DNA from: Prorocentrum cordatum
Lineage: Eukaryota; Sar; Dinophyceae; Prorocentrales; Prorocentraceae
DNA length: 27,307 nucleotides
Reading direction: 5' to 3'
Assembly (NCBI GenBank): GCA_963575745.1
Contig: CAUYUJ010003638.1
Coordinates: forward strand, 50,001 to 77,307
The translations under genes were made by a program, and so were the position numbers. The notes beneath the pieces were generated by a model. It ran no database searches and was not told the origin of the DNA. It saw only the letters and a program-made list of their open reading frames with translations. Of the stretch, positions 1 to 8,159 are shown one piece after another. Position 1 is the stretch's first letter, and every line of letters starts with the position of its first letter.

Positions 1-12
1 ATACACACGCAC

Positions 13-67
<55 letters not shown>
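13..67. repeat. (ACAG)n microsatellite
   Basis: This is an almost perfect tetranucleotide run of the type ACAGACAG. It passes directly into the CATA-type array to its right, with which it shares the dinucleotide AC, so it is probably a variant end of the same simple-sequence block. No gene is present. Confidence 0.95.
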
Positions 68-704
68 TTGAGACATACAGACATACATACCAACCTGTAT
101 ACCTACCTACATGCAGGCATACAGACATATACACATACAGACGCACACACAAGCATACATACATACATACATACATACATACATACATACATAAATACAT
201 ACGTACACACATACATACATACACACACACATACATACATACATACATACATGCATACATACATACATACATGCATGCATGCATGCATACATACATACAT
301 ACATACACATACATGCATGCATACATACATACATGCATACATGCATACATACATACATATATACATACATACATACATACACACACATACATATACATAT
401 ACATACATGCATACATGCATACATGCATACATGCATACATGCATACATGCATACATACATACATGCATGCACACATGCATACATACATACATACACACAT
501 ACATACATACATTCATAGAAACCTACATACATACATATATGCATGCATGCATGCATAGATACATGTATGCGTGCATGCATGCATGCATACATACATACAT
601 GCATGAATGCATACATACACACATGCATACATATAAACGTTCAGTCATTCATTGCTACAGTACATTACGTCCACCCATCCATCCACGCATACATACACAC
701 AAAT
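68..704. repeat. (CATA)n / ATGCATGC tetranucleotide array
   Basis: About 640 bases of CATA/TACA repeats are interspersed with ATGC variants and a few CACA segments. A short non-repeat interruption lies near 636-680. The period of 4 keeps frames on both strands free of stops and yields artefactual His/Thr/Tyr/Ile-rich readings on plus and Met/Cys/Val/Tyr-rich readings on minus. ATGCATGC stretches are self-complementary and can form local hairpins. Confidence 0.95.
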
Positions 705-1320
705 GCCAGCCCCACGCGCCGTGGGAGGGCAGAGAAATACCTAGGCCCGCTCCGCGGCCCAGGGGAACGCCGCTCCCCAGACATGGGGTGCGGCGCCCCG
801 AGCGTCGCCCCGACGCGCGTCGCAGCGACGCCCGAGACGCCAGGGGCGCGAAGAACCCCCAGGGCGCGGGCGGGTGGGACAAAACGCGTCACGCGGCCAC
901 GCATCGGCAGCGTGCACGCCACAGCCCACGCGGGGACCCAAGCCCAGAGAAGCGAACGCACAGCGCGCAAGGCCGCGTGTGCGGACGGGCACCGCGAGGC
1001 CGTCCCAACGCCACTCGCACCACGGTGCGGTGGCACAGCGCAGCGGGACACGCCCCCGCCAGCTGCACAGCAATGGCCAACAAGGCCAGCGGCCGCTCCT
1101 GGGCGGACCGCGGACAAGAGAAAGCAGGACCGCAGAGGCGGCAGCCGCACAGGCAGAGCAGCACCAGTATACCTCTCCCACCCACGGCCCCGCACCCCGA
1201 CCCTCCCCCCGTCCCGAGGACGAGGAGAGGGCAGGGGAGCAGGGCAGCCGTGGGAGCGGCATTCGTGCAAGCCCACAAACGCAACGACAGTGCAAGCACT
1301 GTCCCTGAGTTTGTGGGCTC
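705..1320. other. GC-rich spacer between two CATA arrays
   Basis: This GC-rich island sits between two CATA arrays. Frames on both strands are open over several hundred bases, but I recognise no domain, and the WD40 blades expected downstream of the BOP1 exon at 1932-2009 are not visible here on the minus strand. It may be intronic sequence of that gene. Its right end is a nested palindrome (1270-1319). Confidence 0.5.
1270..1319. repeat. 50-bp nested palindrome (fold-back)
   Basis: The outer arms are AGCCCACAAAC (1270-1280) and GTTTGTGGGCT (1309-1319), a perfect 11-bp inverted repeat. Inside are GACAGTGC (1286-1293) and GCACTGTC (1296-1303), a perfect 8-bp stem with a 2-base centre. Symmetric 5-base internal loops separate the stems. 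It ends one base before the second CATA array starts. Confidence 0.85.
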
Positions 1321-1745
1321 ATTACCTACATACATACATACATACATACATACCTACCTACCTACCTACCTACCTAAATACATACATACATACATACATA
1401 CATACATACATACATACATACATACATACATACATACATACATACATACATACATACATACATACATACATACATACAGGCATACATACATGCATACATA
1501 CATACATACATACATACATACATACATACATGCATACGTACATTTCTACCTACCTACCTACCTACCTACATACATACATACAAACATACATACATACACA
1601 CATACATACATACATACACATAATCAGATACACACATACACACGTACACATATATACACAAATACATGTCATACACATACACAGTGACATACCTACTCAC
1701 ATACATGCATGCACACATAAATACATACATGCATGCATACGTACA
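1321..1745. repeat. (CATA)n array, second block
   Basis: Tetranucleotide CATA/TACA repeats with CTAC variants near 1351-1373 and 1547-1568. They resemble the block at 68-704. Long open readings across both blocks are products of the 4-base period. Confidence 0.95.
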
Positions 1746-1783
1746 TCGGTCCTCCATCATCATGATGATTCATGATCATCGGT

Positions 1784-1931
1784 CCTCCTCCTCCATCCGC
1801 TCCACCTCCTCCTCCTCCTCCTCCTCCTCCTCCTCCTCCTCCCCCTCCTCCTCCTCCTCAATCCGCTCCACCTCCTGCTCCTCCTTTTCCTCATCCTCCT
1901 CCTCCTCCTCCTCCTCCTCCTCCTCCCTCCG
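1784..1931. repeat. (TCC)n pyrimidine tract
   Basis: Two TCC runs, each preceded by an ATCCGCTCCACCTCC-type segment (near 1794 and 1861), show that the tract itself is duplicated. On the minus strand it is GGA, directly following the BOP1 exon core at 1932-2009, so it probably begins the next intron. Polypurine-polypyrimidine mirror sequence of this kind can form triplex DNA. Poly-Glu or poly-Pro readings of it are artefacts. Confidence 0.9.
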
Positions 1932-2009
1932 CTCCACTGCGACGCCGCGGACGAGGTCGCCGTGGCCCTCGTAGGTCACGGCCACGTGGGTGGGGAAGGG
2001 CCTCAGGTC
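1932..2009 (-). CDS. BOP1: BOP1/ERB1 exon, start of WD40 propeller (partial gene)
   Basis: This is an internal exon of the ribosome-biogenesis WD40 protein BOP1 (yeast Erb1). The family acts in the nucleolus in the PeBoW complex with PES1 and WDR12, needed for late pre-rRNA processing and 60S subunit maturation. The minus strand reads DLRPFPT, a hallmark of the family just before the propeller, then VTYEGHGDLVRGVAV, matching the first-blade pattern (Y-x-GH-x-DLVR). The 26 codons have mostly G/C third positions. An AG sits immediately upstream at 2011-2010. The codon phase continues exactly from the exon at 4074-4164. The 3' boundary is uncertain (about 1925-1937) because the sequence runs into a GGA tract; a GC or GA donor is possible. 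The next WD40 exon was not found to the left and may lie outside the window. Confidence 0.8.
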
Positions 2010-2124
2010 CTCGCAACTCGAGGCGGACAGAGGGAGTCAGGACAGCAGGGACGGCGGCTGGAGGCATCTGCCAGCGGGGACGACCAACACTAGAGGAGGA
2101 AGCACGGCGTGAATATACACTTCC

Positions 2125-2182
2125 CTCGGTCCTCGATCCTCGATCCTCAATCCTCAATCCTCGATCCTCGATCCTCGATCCT
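2125..2182. repeat. TCCTCGA heptamer array
   Basis: About seven tandem copies of TCCTCGA, with two copies changed to TCCTCAA, merge at the right into a TCC tract. The same heptamer recurs near 15270-15287. It does not match the plant/algal telomere unit TTTAGGG. Confidence 0.85.
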
Positions 2183-2270
2183 TCTCCTCCTCCTCCTCCT
2201 CCTCCTCCTCCTCCTCCTCCTCCTCCCTCCTCCTCCAGCTCCCTCCTCCCCACCCTCCCTCCCTCTCTCG
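2183..2270. repeat. (TCC)n/(CCCT)n pyrimidine tract
   Basis: A TCC run followed by CTCCC-type variants, almost purely pyrimidine on the plus strand. It lies inside the inferred BOP1 intron. Confidence 0.9.
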
Positions 2271-2409
2271 CTTTCTCCTTTACAATTACACAATATGAAA
2301 ATACTCTCCCACTTCCCCCGATGGCGTCCCGAACATATCCGACACCCCCCGCGTATTGTTTTTTACACACAGGATTCCCGGGAAACGGGTTTTCGCTTGC
2401 GTTTGTTTT

Positions 2410-2570
2410 GAAAATGCTGCTCTCGCTGAGGCGCTGGCCTCATTTCTGCTCCCGAATCGGTCCGAATCGTGCTCCCGCTGCAGCGTGGGCCTCATTTTCG
2501 GATCGGTGGTTGGCCTCCGTCGTTCAGGATGGCGTTCTCGCCCCAGCGCGGGCCTCTTTCTCGCGCGCCC
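2410..2570. repeat. Three degenerate ~55-60 bp repeats
   Basis: A segment of the type CTC(C)CGCTGCAGCGTGGGCCTC followed by a T-run recurs at about 2416, 2469 and 2531 with substitutions. Spacing is roughly 53 and 62 bases. It is old and divergent, with no coding signal. Confidence 0.5.
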
Positions 2571-2588
2571 ATCCGCCCGCCACCACCG

Positions 2589-2715
2589 CGCCGCACCACC
2601 ACCACCACCACCACCACCACCACCACCACCACACCAGCACACACGCACGCACGCACGCACGCACGCACACGCACGCACCACGCGCACCACTACTACGCAC
2701 GCGCGCGCGAGCCAC
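2589..2715. repeat. (CCA)n then (CACG)n microsatellites
   Basis: A CCA/CAC run to about 2636 is followed by CACG/CGCA tetranucleotides ending in alternating GCGCGCGCG near 2700-2709. The alternating purine-pyrimidine part could adopt Z-DNA. Poly-His and poly-Trp readings are artefacts. Confidence 0.9.
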
Positions 2716-2820
2716 AGGTCCGCTACGACACGCGTCCGCGGATAGAGAAAATCAGCGCCATGGTAAGGGATGGGAGGGAGGGGTAGGACGTCAGATATGA
2801 CGCGAGCGCACCTAGCTTAC

Positions 2821-2974
2821 CTCCCCCCCCTCCCTTCCCTCCCTCCCTCCCCTCCCCTCCCTCCCTCCCTGCCTCCATCCCCCCTCCCTCCCCCCCCTCC
2901 CCCTCCCCCCTCCCTCCCCCCCATCCCTCCCTCCTCTCCCCACTCCCCTCCCTCCCTTCCTCCCTCCCTCCCTG
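2821..2974. repeat. C-rich CCCT/CCCTCC pyrimidine tract
   Basis: About 150 bases consist almost only of C and T on the plus strand, with CCTCCC units and long C runs. It lies inside the inferred BOP1 intron. Confidence 0.9.
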
Positions 2975-4073
2975 ACGCGCGGAGCGCCAGGCGGCCCAGC
3001 GCCGATCCAAGAGATCCGCGTGGAACCCCCCAAAAAACATGTTCCTGCAGTTCTTTGCTCGTCGAAAGACAGCATCTTGGCGGCGCGCACAGAGGAGTGG
3101 CGCAAGGTGCCCCACAGTGGGCCAAGGAAAAGGACTGCCCAAGACAGCCCCCACATGGCCCAAGGAACCCCCAGACGGCCCAAGACGGGCCCGAGCGGGG
3201 GAGTGCTACCTCACATGTCGAGGCCTCCGCCCCAGGAGGACCCCACCAAAAAAAACGCCAGCGGGCCCCCGGTAGCCCCTCGCCAAGAGGCCCCCCGAGA
3301 CCGCCGAGGAGCCCCCGAAGATGCCTCCGAGAGAGACTTCCTCCTCTCCTGCCACCTCCCGCCTCTTGCCCCGTTGCTTGATCTCTTCCCGGGATCGGCG
3401 GAGCCGGCAGTAAGGCCTCTGCAGGATTACTGGGGGGGCCGCTGATGCTCTCGCCGGCCTTCCGCCGGCCTTCCGCTGGGCTCCGCTGGCGGGGCCGCCC
3501 CCGTTTTTGCTCGCGCAGGCGTCCGCCAGCCTGCAGCCCTCTTTCGCCGAGGCCTAGCCTCTGGATCGCTCGATTGCGAGGACCTTTCTTGGAGGGCATA
3601 AGAACAAGACAACATAATAAGCACCCCTACGAGCACAGCTCTTCAGCAAACGCACCATCAGAAGCGAATCGAACAGAACAGGACTGTTCCGCACAAGTAT
3701 AGGACTGCGTCGTAAGCGCCAGCCAGGTATGGGGGTCGGGATGGTCTTGTCCGACCTCGAGCCCCGGACTGCCCTCACACTTGTGGAGCCGAGCTCGGTG
3801 TCCTTACCGATACCGTACATGTAACGTGCAGCTTGCTCTGTCTAGGGAGTCGGCCTGGAAAAGGGGCGCCGCCTGAGCCTCAAGCTGGCCGCTTATGCGC
3901 AGAACTCCGATCCACGCTGTCCGCCAGACCAAGAAAATGTGCGCTCGAGGCTTCCTCCAGGCTCCTGGGTAGTCACAACGACGAAGAGCGAGAGATCGAT
4001 GAAGAGCGGACACGAGGGGAGGAAGCAGAACCCCGCCGTCAACGCGAGGGTCGCTCTCCCACCAGCCAGGGTC

Positions 4074-4164
4074 CTTTGGACTGGGGAGCTTGGGCAACAG
4101 GCTGTCTGGATCGACGTTCATGCGCTGCCGCAGCGCGCGCGGCACCAGATAGAGGTCAAGGCAC
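4074..4164 (-). CDS. BOP1: BOP1/ERB1 exon, end of N-terminal domain (partial gene)
   Basis: This internal exon lies immediately 5' of the exon at 1932-2009 on the minus strand. It reads [14 protein letters not shown], then [16 protein letters not shown]. The family pattern here is ERCLDLYL-x-PR-x-R-x-R-x-N-[IV]-DP-[ED]-[SD]-L-[IL]-P-[KR]-LP-x-P-[KR]-DL, so the match is nearly continuous over 30 residues. Known members link a BOP1NT domain to a WD40 propeller through exactly this segment. The exon starts after an AG at 4166-4165 with one base of a split codon, then 30 codons. Upstream of it the frame meets a stop within four codons, so an intron precedes it. No earlier BOP1NT exon was recognised to the right. 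Gene integrity cannot be judged from two exons, but both are free of frameshifts. Confidence 0.82.
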
Positions 4165-4388
4165 CTCCGCCAGGCTTAGTTTCTCTGACACTGCCCCCTC
4201 CTCTACTGGTCTGCGTCGGCGTGCGTCCGCTTTGTGCGTCAGGCTGACCCTCTCCTGAACAACGATGTACGCATCTGATATGTCTTTCAACGCCCACCTG
4301 CATCGCCATCCTCCCTCTATTCACCCTTCCCTGTCCATGACACAATTCCTCCGTAGCACCATGCCCCTATTATCATGTGTCTGTGGGG
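4165..4388. other. Spacer upstream of the BOP1 exon
   Basis: Mixed-composition sequence with no recognised exon on either strand. It is presumably part of the next upstream BOP1 intron. Confidence 0.4.
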
Positions 4389-4640
4389 GTGTCTCGGGGC
4401 GAGGCGCTCGTTTTGCGCCTCCGATTCCTCCTTTTGAAAACTTACGATCACAGCGATGCACCAGGCGTGGCACTTGGGCGCCCCAAGGAGGACCCGCCAG
4501 GGAGGGGGACACTTTCACGCTTGCGCTCAAGCTGTGGGGATGTCTCGAACGGTTTGCTCGTTGGGCGCCACCGGCCCGTCCGACTTGAGGGCCCCGTGAG
4601 GCAAGTGTCGGGCTGTCTCGAGCGAGGCGCTCGCCATGCC

Positions 4641-4774
4641 CCTCCACCTCCACCTCCTCCTCCTCCTCCTGCTCCTCCTCCTCCTCCTGCTCCTCCTCCT
4701 CCTCCTCCTCCTCCTCCTCCTCCTCCTCCTCCTCCTCCTCCTCCTCCTCCTCCTCCTCCCCCGCCTCCCCCTCC
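4641..4774. repeat. (TCC)n tract
   Basis: An almost uninterrupted TCC run (with two GCTCC variants) interrupts a copy of the ~130-bp repeat. Its right end abuts the fold-back at 4775. Confidence 0.93.
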
Positions 4775-4838
4775 TGATCATGGGGCTCTGAAAGAGCCTC
4801 CCTCTGAAAGGCGAGGCCCTTTCAGAGCCCCGTGATCA
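4775..4838. repeat. Fold-back with 20-bp arms
   Basis: The arm TGATCATGGGGCTCTGAAAG (4775-4794) is answered by CTTTCAGAGCCCCGTGATCA (4819-4838) with a single mismatch. The loop holds a further GCCTC/GAGGC pair (4796-4800, 4813-4817). The right arm runs into the start of the next ~130-bp repeat copy, so this may be an inverted copy of the repeat's left end. Confidence 0.85.
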
Positions 4839-5130
4839 CAACGATGCAGCAGGCGCGGCACTTGGGCACCCCGAGGAGAAGCTGCCAGGGAGGGGGACGC
4901 TTCCCCGCTCGCGCCCAGATTGCGGAGATGTCTCGAGCGAGGCGCTCGTTCTGCAGAGCCCCGTGGTCACCGCGACGTGGCAGGCGTGGCACTGGGGCAC
5001 CCCAAGCAGGAGCGGCCAGGGGATGCTGCATGTCCCCGCCCGCGATCAGATTGGGGCAATGCCTCGAGCGAGGCGCTCGTCTTGCACATCCGACTCCTCT
5101 CCACTCAGGGCGATCACCGCGATGTAGACG

Positions 5131-5475
5131 TCGGTCGGAAGAAGTAGGTGGAAACAGGAAGCAGGAAGGCGTTGAACATAGATTGGGTATCCGCCCGCCC
5201 CCCAAAGAGGACGGAAAGGGCGAAGCCACTCGAGCATGAAAGTAGGAAGGCGCTGGAAAGTATACTGGAAGCTGGGACTCCAAAACTACCTACTTTCAAC
5301 GACCGATGGGGATGCCCACTTGCCTGCTGTTCGTGGTAAATCGTAGAATCAAGTTGTGAGGGGTTCGTATGTCTGCGGTAGTGATGCTGGTGCTAGTATA
5401 CAACATAGTTGCTATGATGTGGTGTCGTCGTGATGCTGGTATTGGTGGTGGTGCTGTGCATTGTATGTGATGTAA
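5131..5475. other. Spacer with GATG/GGTG-rich segment
   Basis: I recognise no gene here. The right part (5380-5470) is rich in GATGCTGGT and GTGATGT words, which look like a degenerate trinucleotide repeat. Confidence 0.4.
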
Positions 5476-5498
5476 CCATCGGTCGTTACGACCGATGG
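5476..5498. repeat. 11-bp palindrome
   Basis: CCATCGGTCGT (5476-5486) and ACGACCGATGG (5488-5498) form a perfect stem around a single central T. The right arm resembles CGACCGATGG near 5300, which is likewise followed by CCCACTTG-like sequence. Confidence 0.8.
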
Positions 5499-5612
5499 GT
5501 AGCCATCATAGCACTTGGGTGCCCCCATGGGCAAGCCGCCAAAGGCATGTTGCGCCCGCCCCTCCGCGGCCAGAACGTGGGGACATCTCTGGCGAAACGC
5601 TGGCCTTGGCAA
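5499..5612. repeat. Diverged copy of the ~130-bp repeat
   Basis: The words GCACTTGGGTGCCCCCA, then AAGCCGCC, then ACATCTCTGGCGAAACGCTGG occur in the same order as in the 4389-5130 cluster, but with many substitutions. No independent coding signal is seen. Confidence 0.5.
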
Positions 5613-5695
5613 CCCCAGCTCCCCTCCCTTCAGTGGTGGGCCAATGTTCCACCACCACTACCACAGGCAGGGCGGGGGGGGAAGGAGGATGGGGA

Positions 5696-5884
5696 GCTCC
5701 TCCTCCTCCTCGCCCTCCTCCTCGCCTCCTCCTCCTCCTCTCCGCCTCCTCCTCCTCCTCCTCCTCCTCCTCCTCCTCCTCCTCCTCCTCCTCCTCCTCC
5801 TCCCCCTGCCCCTCTCCTCCTCCACTTCCTCCTCCTCCTCCTCCTCCTCCTCCTCCTCCTCCTCCTCCTCCTCCTTCTCCTCCT
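5696..5884. repeat. (TCC)n tract, ~190 bp
   Basis: TCC repeats with a few CCTGCC and CTTCC variants. All frames are open, giving Pro, Ser/Leu or Arg/Glu/Gly homopolymer readings that are not genes. Confidence 0.93.
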
Positions 5885-5904
5885 GGTGGAAAACCGGCTC
5901 ATCA

Positions 5905-6010
5905 CTCGGAGTCCAAAGATCACCCCGACGTAGCAGGCACAGCACTCGGGCACTCCAAGGGGGAGCCGCTATGGAGCGCTCGCTGTCAGCACGTGCTCGC
6001 CAGCGGCGAA
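5905..6010. repeat. Diverged copy of the ~130-bp repeat
   Basis: GATCACCCCGACGTAGCAGG, GCACTCGGGCACTCCAAGG and GTGCTCGCCAGCG follow the order of the main cluster at 4389-5130. It is separated from the copy at 5499 by the TCC tract. Confidence 0.55.
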
Positions 6011-6237
6011 AAAAAATATCCCGGCAGAGCAACCTAACAGCGATGTGTATAAGCATATCTGGAAGCATTCCCCTTGGAATGAGGTGCAGTAACTGACTCA
6101 AGACGTGGACGAGTTTTGCTGTTATGCGCGGCCCACCACTCTGCTAAGGTGGGATGTGGCCTCGGTGCTAAGCGCTCTCCGCGCTTGAGCCATGGCCCCT
6201 TAAGATTCAGGTGAGAATCCAGTTGTAGAATTCTGCT
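6011..6237. other. Spacer without recognised feature
   Basis: Mixed-composition sequence. I see no exon, tRNA-like fold or tandem repeat in it. Confidence 0.4.
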
Positions 6238-6285
6238 GTTGCCGCAGTCGCAGTCGCATTCGCAATGACAGTCGCAGTGGCAACG
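6238..6285. repeat. Short CAGTCG hexamer run
   Basis: GCAGTCGCAGTCGCATTCGC and related words form a short degenerate hexamer repeat just left of the 10-bp array. Confidence 0.6.
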
Positions 6286-6287
6286 GC

Positions 6288-6564
6288 CTTAGGATCCAAT
6301 GGAATCCTAGGGATTCCTAGTGATTCCTAAGGTATCCTTAGGCATCCTTAGGAATACATAGGAATCCTTAGGAAACCTTAGGAATCCTTAGGAATCCTGA
6401 TTCCTAGGGATTCCCAGGGATTCCTAAGGATGCCTGAGGAATCCTAAGGATTCCTAAGGATTCCTGAGGATGCTTCACTATGCCTACGGATTCCTAAGGA
6501 TGCCTACGGATTCCTAAGGATTCCTAGGGATTCTTAAGAATTCCGATGGATTCCTACGGATGCC
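6288..6564. repeat. 10-bp-period array arranged as an inverted repeat
   Basis: The left part repeats AATCCTTAGG and the right part repeats ATTCCTAAGG, its reverse complement in phase. Orientation flips at about 6398 around a TGA. Nearly every unit starts 10 bases after the last. The right end grades through GGATGCCTCTGCCTGCCTCA into the CAGCCT array. The whole could fold into a long imperfect hairpin. Confidence 0.85.
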
Positions 6565-7590
6565 TCTGCCTGCCTCACTTTCAGCCTCAGCCTCAGCCTC
6601 AGCCAGCCTCGGCTTGCCTCGGCCTCAGCCTCAGCCTGCCTCGGCCTCAGCCTCAGCCTGCCTCAGCCTCAGCCTCAGCCTGCCTCGGCCTCAGCCTGCG
6701 TCAGCCTCAGCCTCAGCCTCAGCCTCATCAGCCTCAGCCTCAGCCTCCCTCAGCCTCAGCCTGCCTCCTCAGCCTCAGCCTCTGCCTCGGCCTCAGCCTC
6801 TGCCAGCCTGCCTCAGCCTCCCCTCCTCCCCCCCCCCTTCCCCCCCCATTCAGCCTCACCTTGTCTCACCTTCGGCCTGCCTCGGCCTCATCCTCAGCCT
6901 CAGCCTCAGTCTCAGCCTCAGCCTGTCTCGGCCTGAGCCTGCCTCGGCCTCAGCCTCAGCCTGCCTCAGCCTCAGCCTGCCTCAGCCTCAGCCTCAGCCT
7001 GTCTCAGCCTCAGCCTGCCTCAGCATCAGCCTCAGCCTCAGCCTCAGCCTGCCTCGGCTTGCCTCGGCCTCAGCCTCAGCCTGCCTCGGCCTCAGCCTCA
7101 GCCTCAGCCTGCCTCAGCCTCAGCCTCAGCCTGCCTCAGCCTCAGCCTGCATCAGCCTCAGCCTCAGCCTGCCTCAGCCGCAGCTTGCCTCAGCCTCAGC
7201 CTCAGCCTCAGCCACAGCCTCAGCCTGCCTCAGCTTCAGCCTCAGCCTCAGCCTGCCTCGGCCTTGCCTCAGCCTCAGCCTCAGCCTGCCTCGGCCTCGG
7301 CCTCAGCCTCAGTCTGCCTCAGCCTCAGCGTCGGCCTCTCAGCCTCAGCCTGCATCAGCCTCAGCCTCAGCCTCAGCCTGCCTCAGCCTCAGTCTCAGCC
7401 TGCCTCAGCCTCAGCCTGCCTCAGCCTCAGCCTGAGCCTGCCTTGGCCTCAGCCTGCGTCAGCCTCAGCCTCAGCCTGCCTCAGCCTCAGCCTGCCTCAG
7501 CCTCAGCCTCAGCCTGCCTCGGCCTCAGCCTCAGCCTCAGCCTCAGCCTGCCTCGGCCTCAGCCTGCCTCGGCCTCAGCCTGCTTCAGCT
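6565..7590. repeat. (CAGCCT)n hexamer satellite, ~1 kb
   Basis: CAGCCT repeats alternate with TGCCTCAGCC and TGCCTCGGCC variants, interrupted near 6810-6870 by a C-rich stretch. The hexamer has no stop in any plus frame, so the long Ser/Ala/Pro/Gln/Leu readings through it are expected by composition and are not evidence of a protein. Confidence 0.93.
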
Positions 7591-8010
7591 CGGGCATTCA
7601 AAATATGGCACAGGACTGGTGTTCTGGGAACACGAAGATCACAAGTGGCCCACGGCTGGCTCCGGGAATTCAAAATATGGTACAGGAATGGTGTTCTGGG
7701 CGGACGAAGAACACGAAGTGGCCTACAGTTGGCTCCGGGCATTCAAAATGTGGCCTGGGAATGGTGTTCTGGGCAGACGAAGAACACGAAGTGGCCTACA
7801 GTTGGCTCCGGGCATTCAAAATATGGCCTGGGAATGGTGCTCTGGGAAAACGAAGAACACGAAGTGGCCTACAGTTGGCTCCGGGCATTCAAAATGTGGC
7901 CTGGGAATGGTGCTCTGGGAGCACGACGAACACGAAGTGGCCTACAGTTGGCTCCGGGCATTCAGAATGTGGCCTGGGAATGGTGTTCTGGTGGCTCCGG
8001 GCAGTCAAAA
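7587..8010. repeat. 73-bp tandem repeat, six units
   Basis: The word ATTCAAAAT (ATTCAGAAT in the last unit) recurs at 7595, 7668, 7741, 7814, 7887 and 7960, exactly 73 bases apart. Other constant words are GGTGYTCTGGG and GTGGCCTACAGTTGGCTCC. As 73 is not a multiple of three, each unit shifts frame, yet all plus frames stay open for several units. The first unit is joined directly to the CAGCCT array. A decayed tail continues to about 8030. Confidence 0.92.
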
Positions 8011-8159
8011 TGTTGCTCCTGGCAATCAAAATGGGAGTCCCCGGATTCCCGCGGCACCCGTCCGGCATCTGCCCAGACCCCCCTGGGGAGTCATGATGCT
8101 CTCTTTTGAGACCACTAGACCACTAGAAACCTATCAGTCTTCGCTGTTAGGTAACATCC

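Larger units (their letters stand above)
2010..4073 (-). other. BOP1: BOP1 intron, GA-AG type, 2064 nt
   Basis: The intron is inferred from exon continuity. The upstream exon ends ...CCAAAG followed by GACCC, and the downstream exon is preceded by ...GCGAG then GACCTG. The six bases AGGACC occur at both ends, so the junction position is ambiguous, but the only placement ending in AG gives a GA donor. GA and GC donors are known for dinoflagellates. The intron contains the heptamer array, TCC, CCA, CACG and CCCT tracts. The rest (about 2975-4073) has open frames on both strands but no recognised domain. Confidence 0.65.
4389..5130. repeat. Dispersed ~130-bp repeat family, main cluster
   Basis: Each copy begins near GATCACNRCGATGNR, continues with GGCGTGGCACTTGGGCRCCC and AGGGAGGGGGAC, and ends TGTCTCGAGCGAGGCGCTCG. 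Full-length copies lie at about 4446-4560, 4831-4948 and 4960-5080. Partial copies lie at 4389-4445, 4606-4640 and 5112-5128. On the minus strand they give repeated peptides such as NERLARDI and VPKCRAC, but the roughly 130-base spacing does not preserve a frame, so translation is not supported. A TCC tract and a fold-back split the cluster. Confidence 0.75.

Noticed and set aside
705-1320. Next BOP1 WD40 exon on the minus strand
   Set aside because: No GQWLASG or SGSDDG-like blade sequence is visible in any minus frame here.
68-1775. Long plus-strand open frames (over 500 residues) through the CATA arrays and the GC-rich island
   Set aside because: They are produced by stop-free 4-base repeats; residues are His/Thr/Tyr/Ile runs and no domain appears in the unique part.
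6100-6240. Possible tRNA-like element
   Set aside because: A sequence resembling a B box (GGTGAGAATCC) is present, but no acceptor stem or cloverleaf could be drawn.
6546-8109. A 516-residue plus-strand frame and an overlapping 281-residue frame
   Set aside because: The CAGCCT hexamer has no stop in any plus frame and the 73-bp units are open in all frames, so openness carries no coding information.
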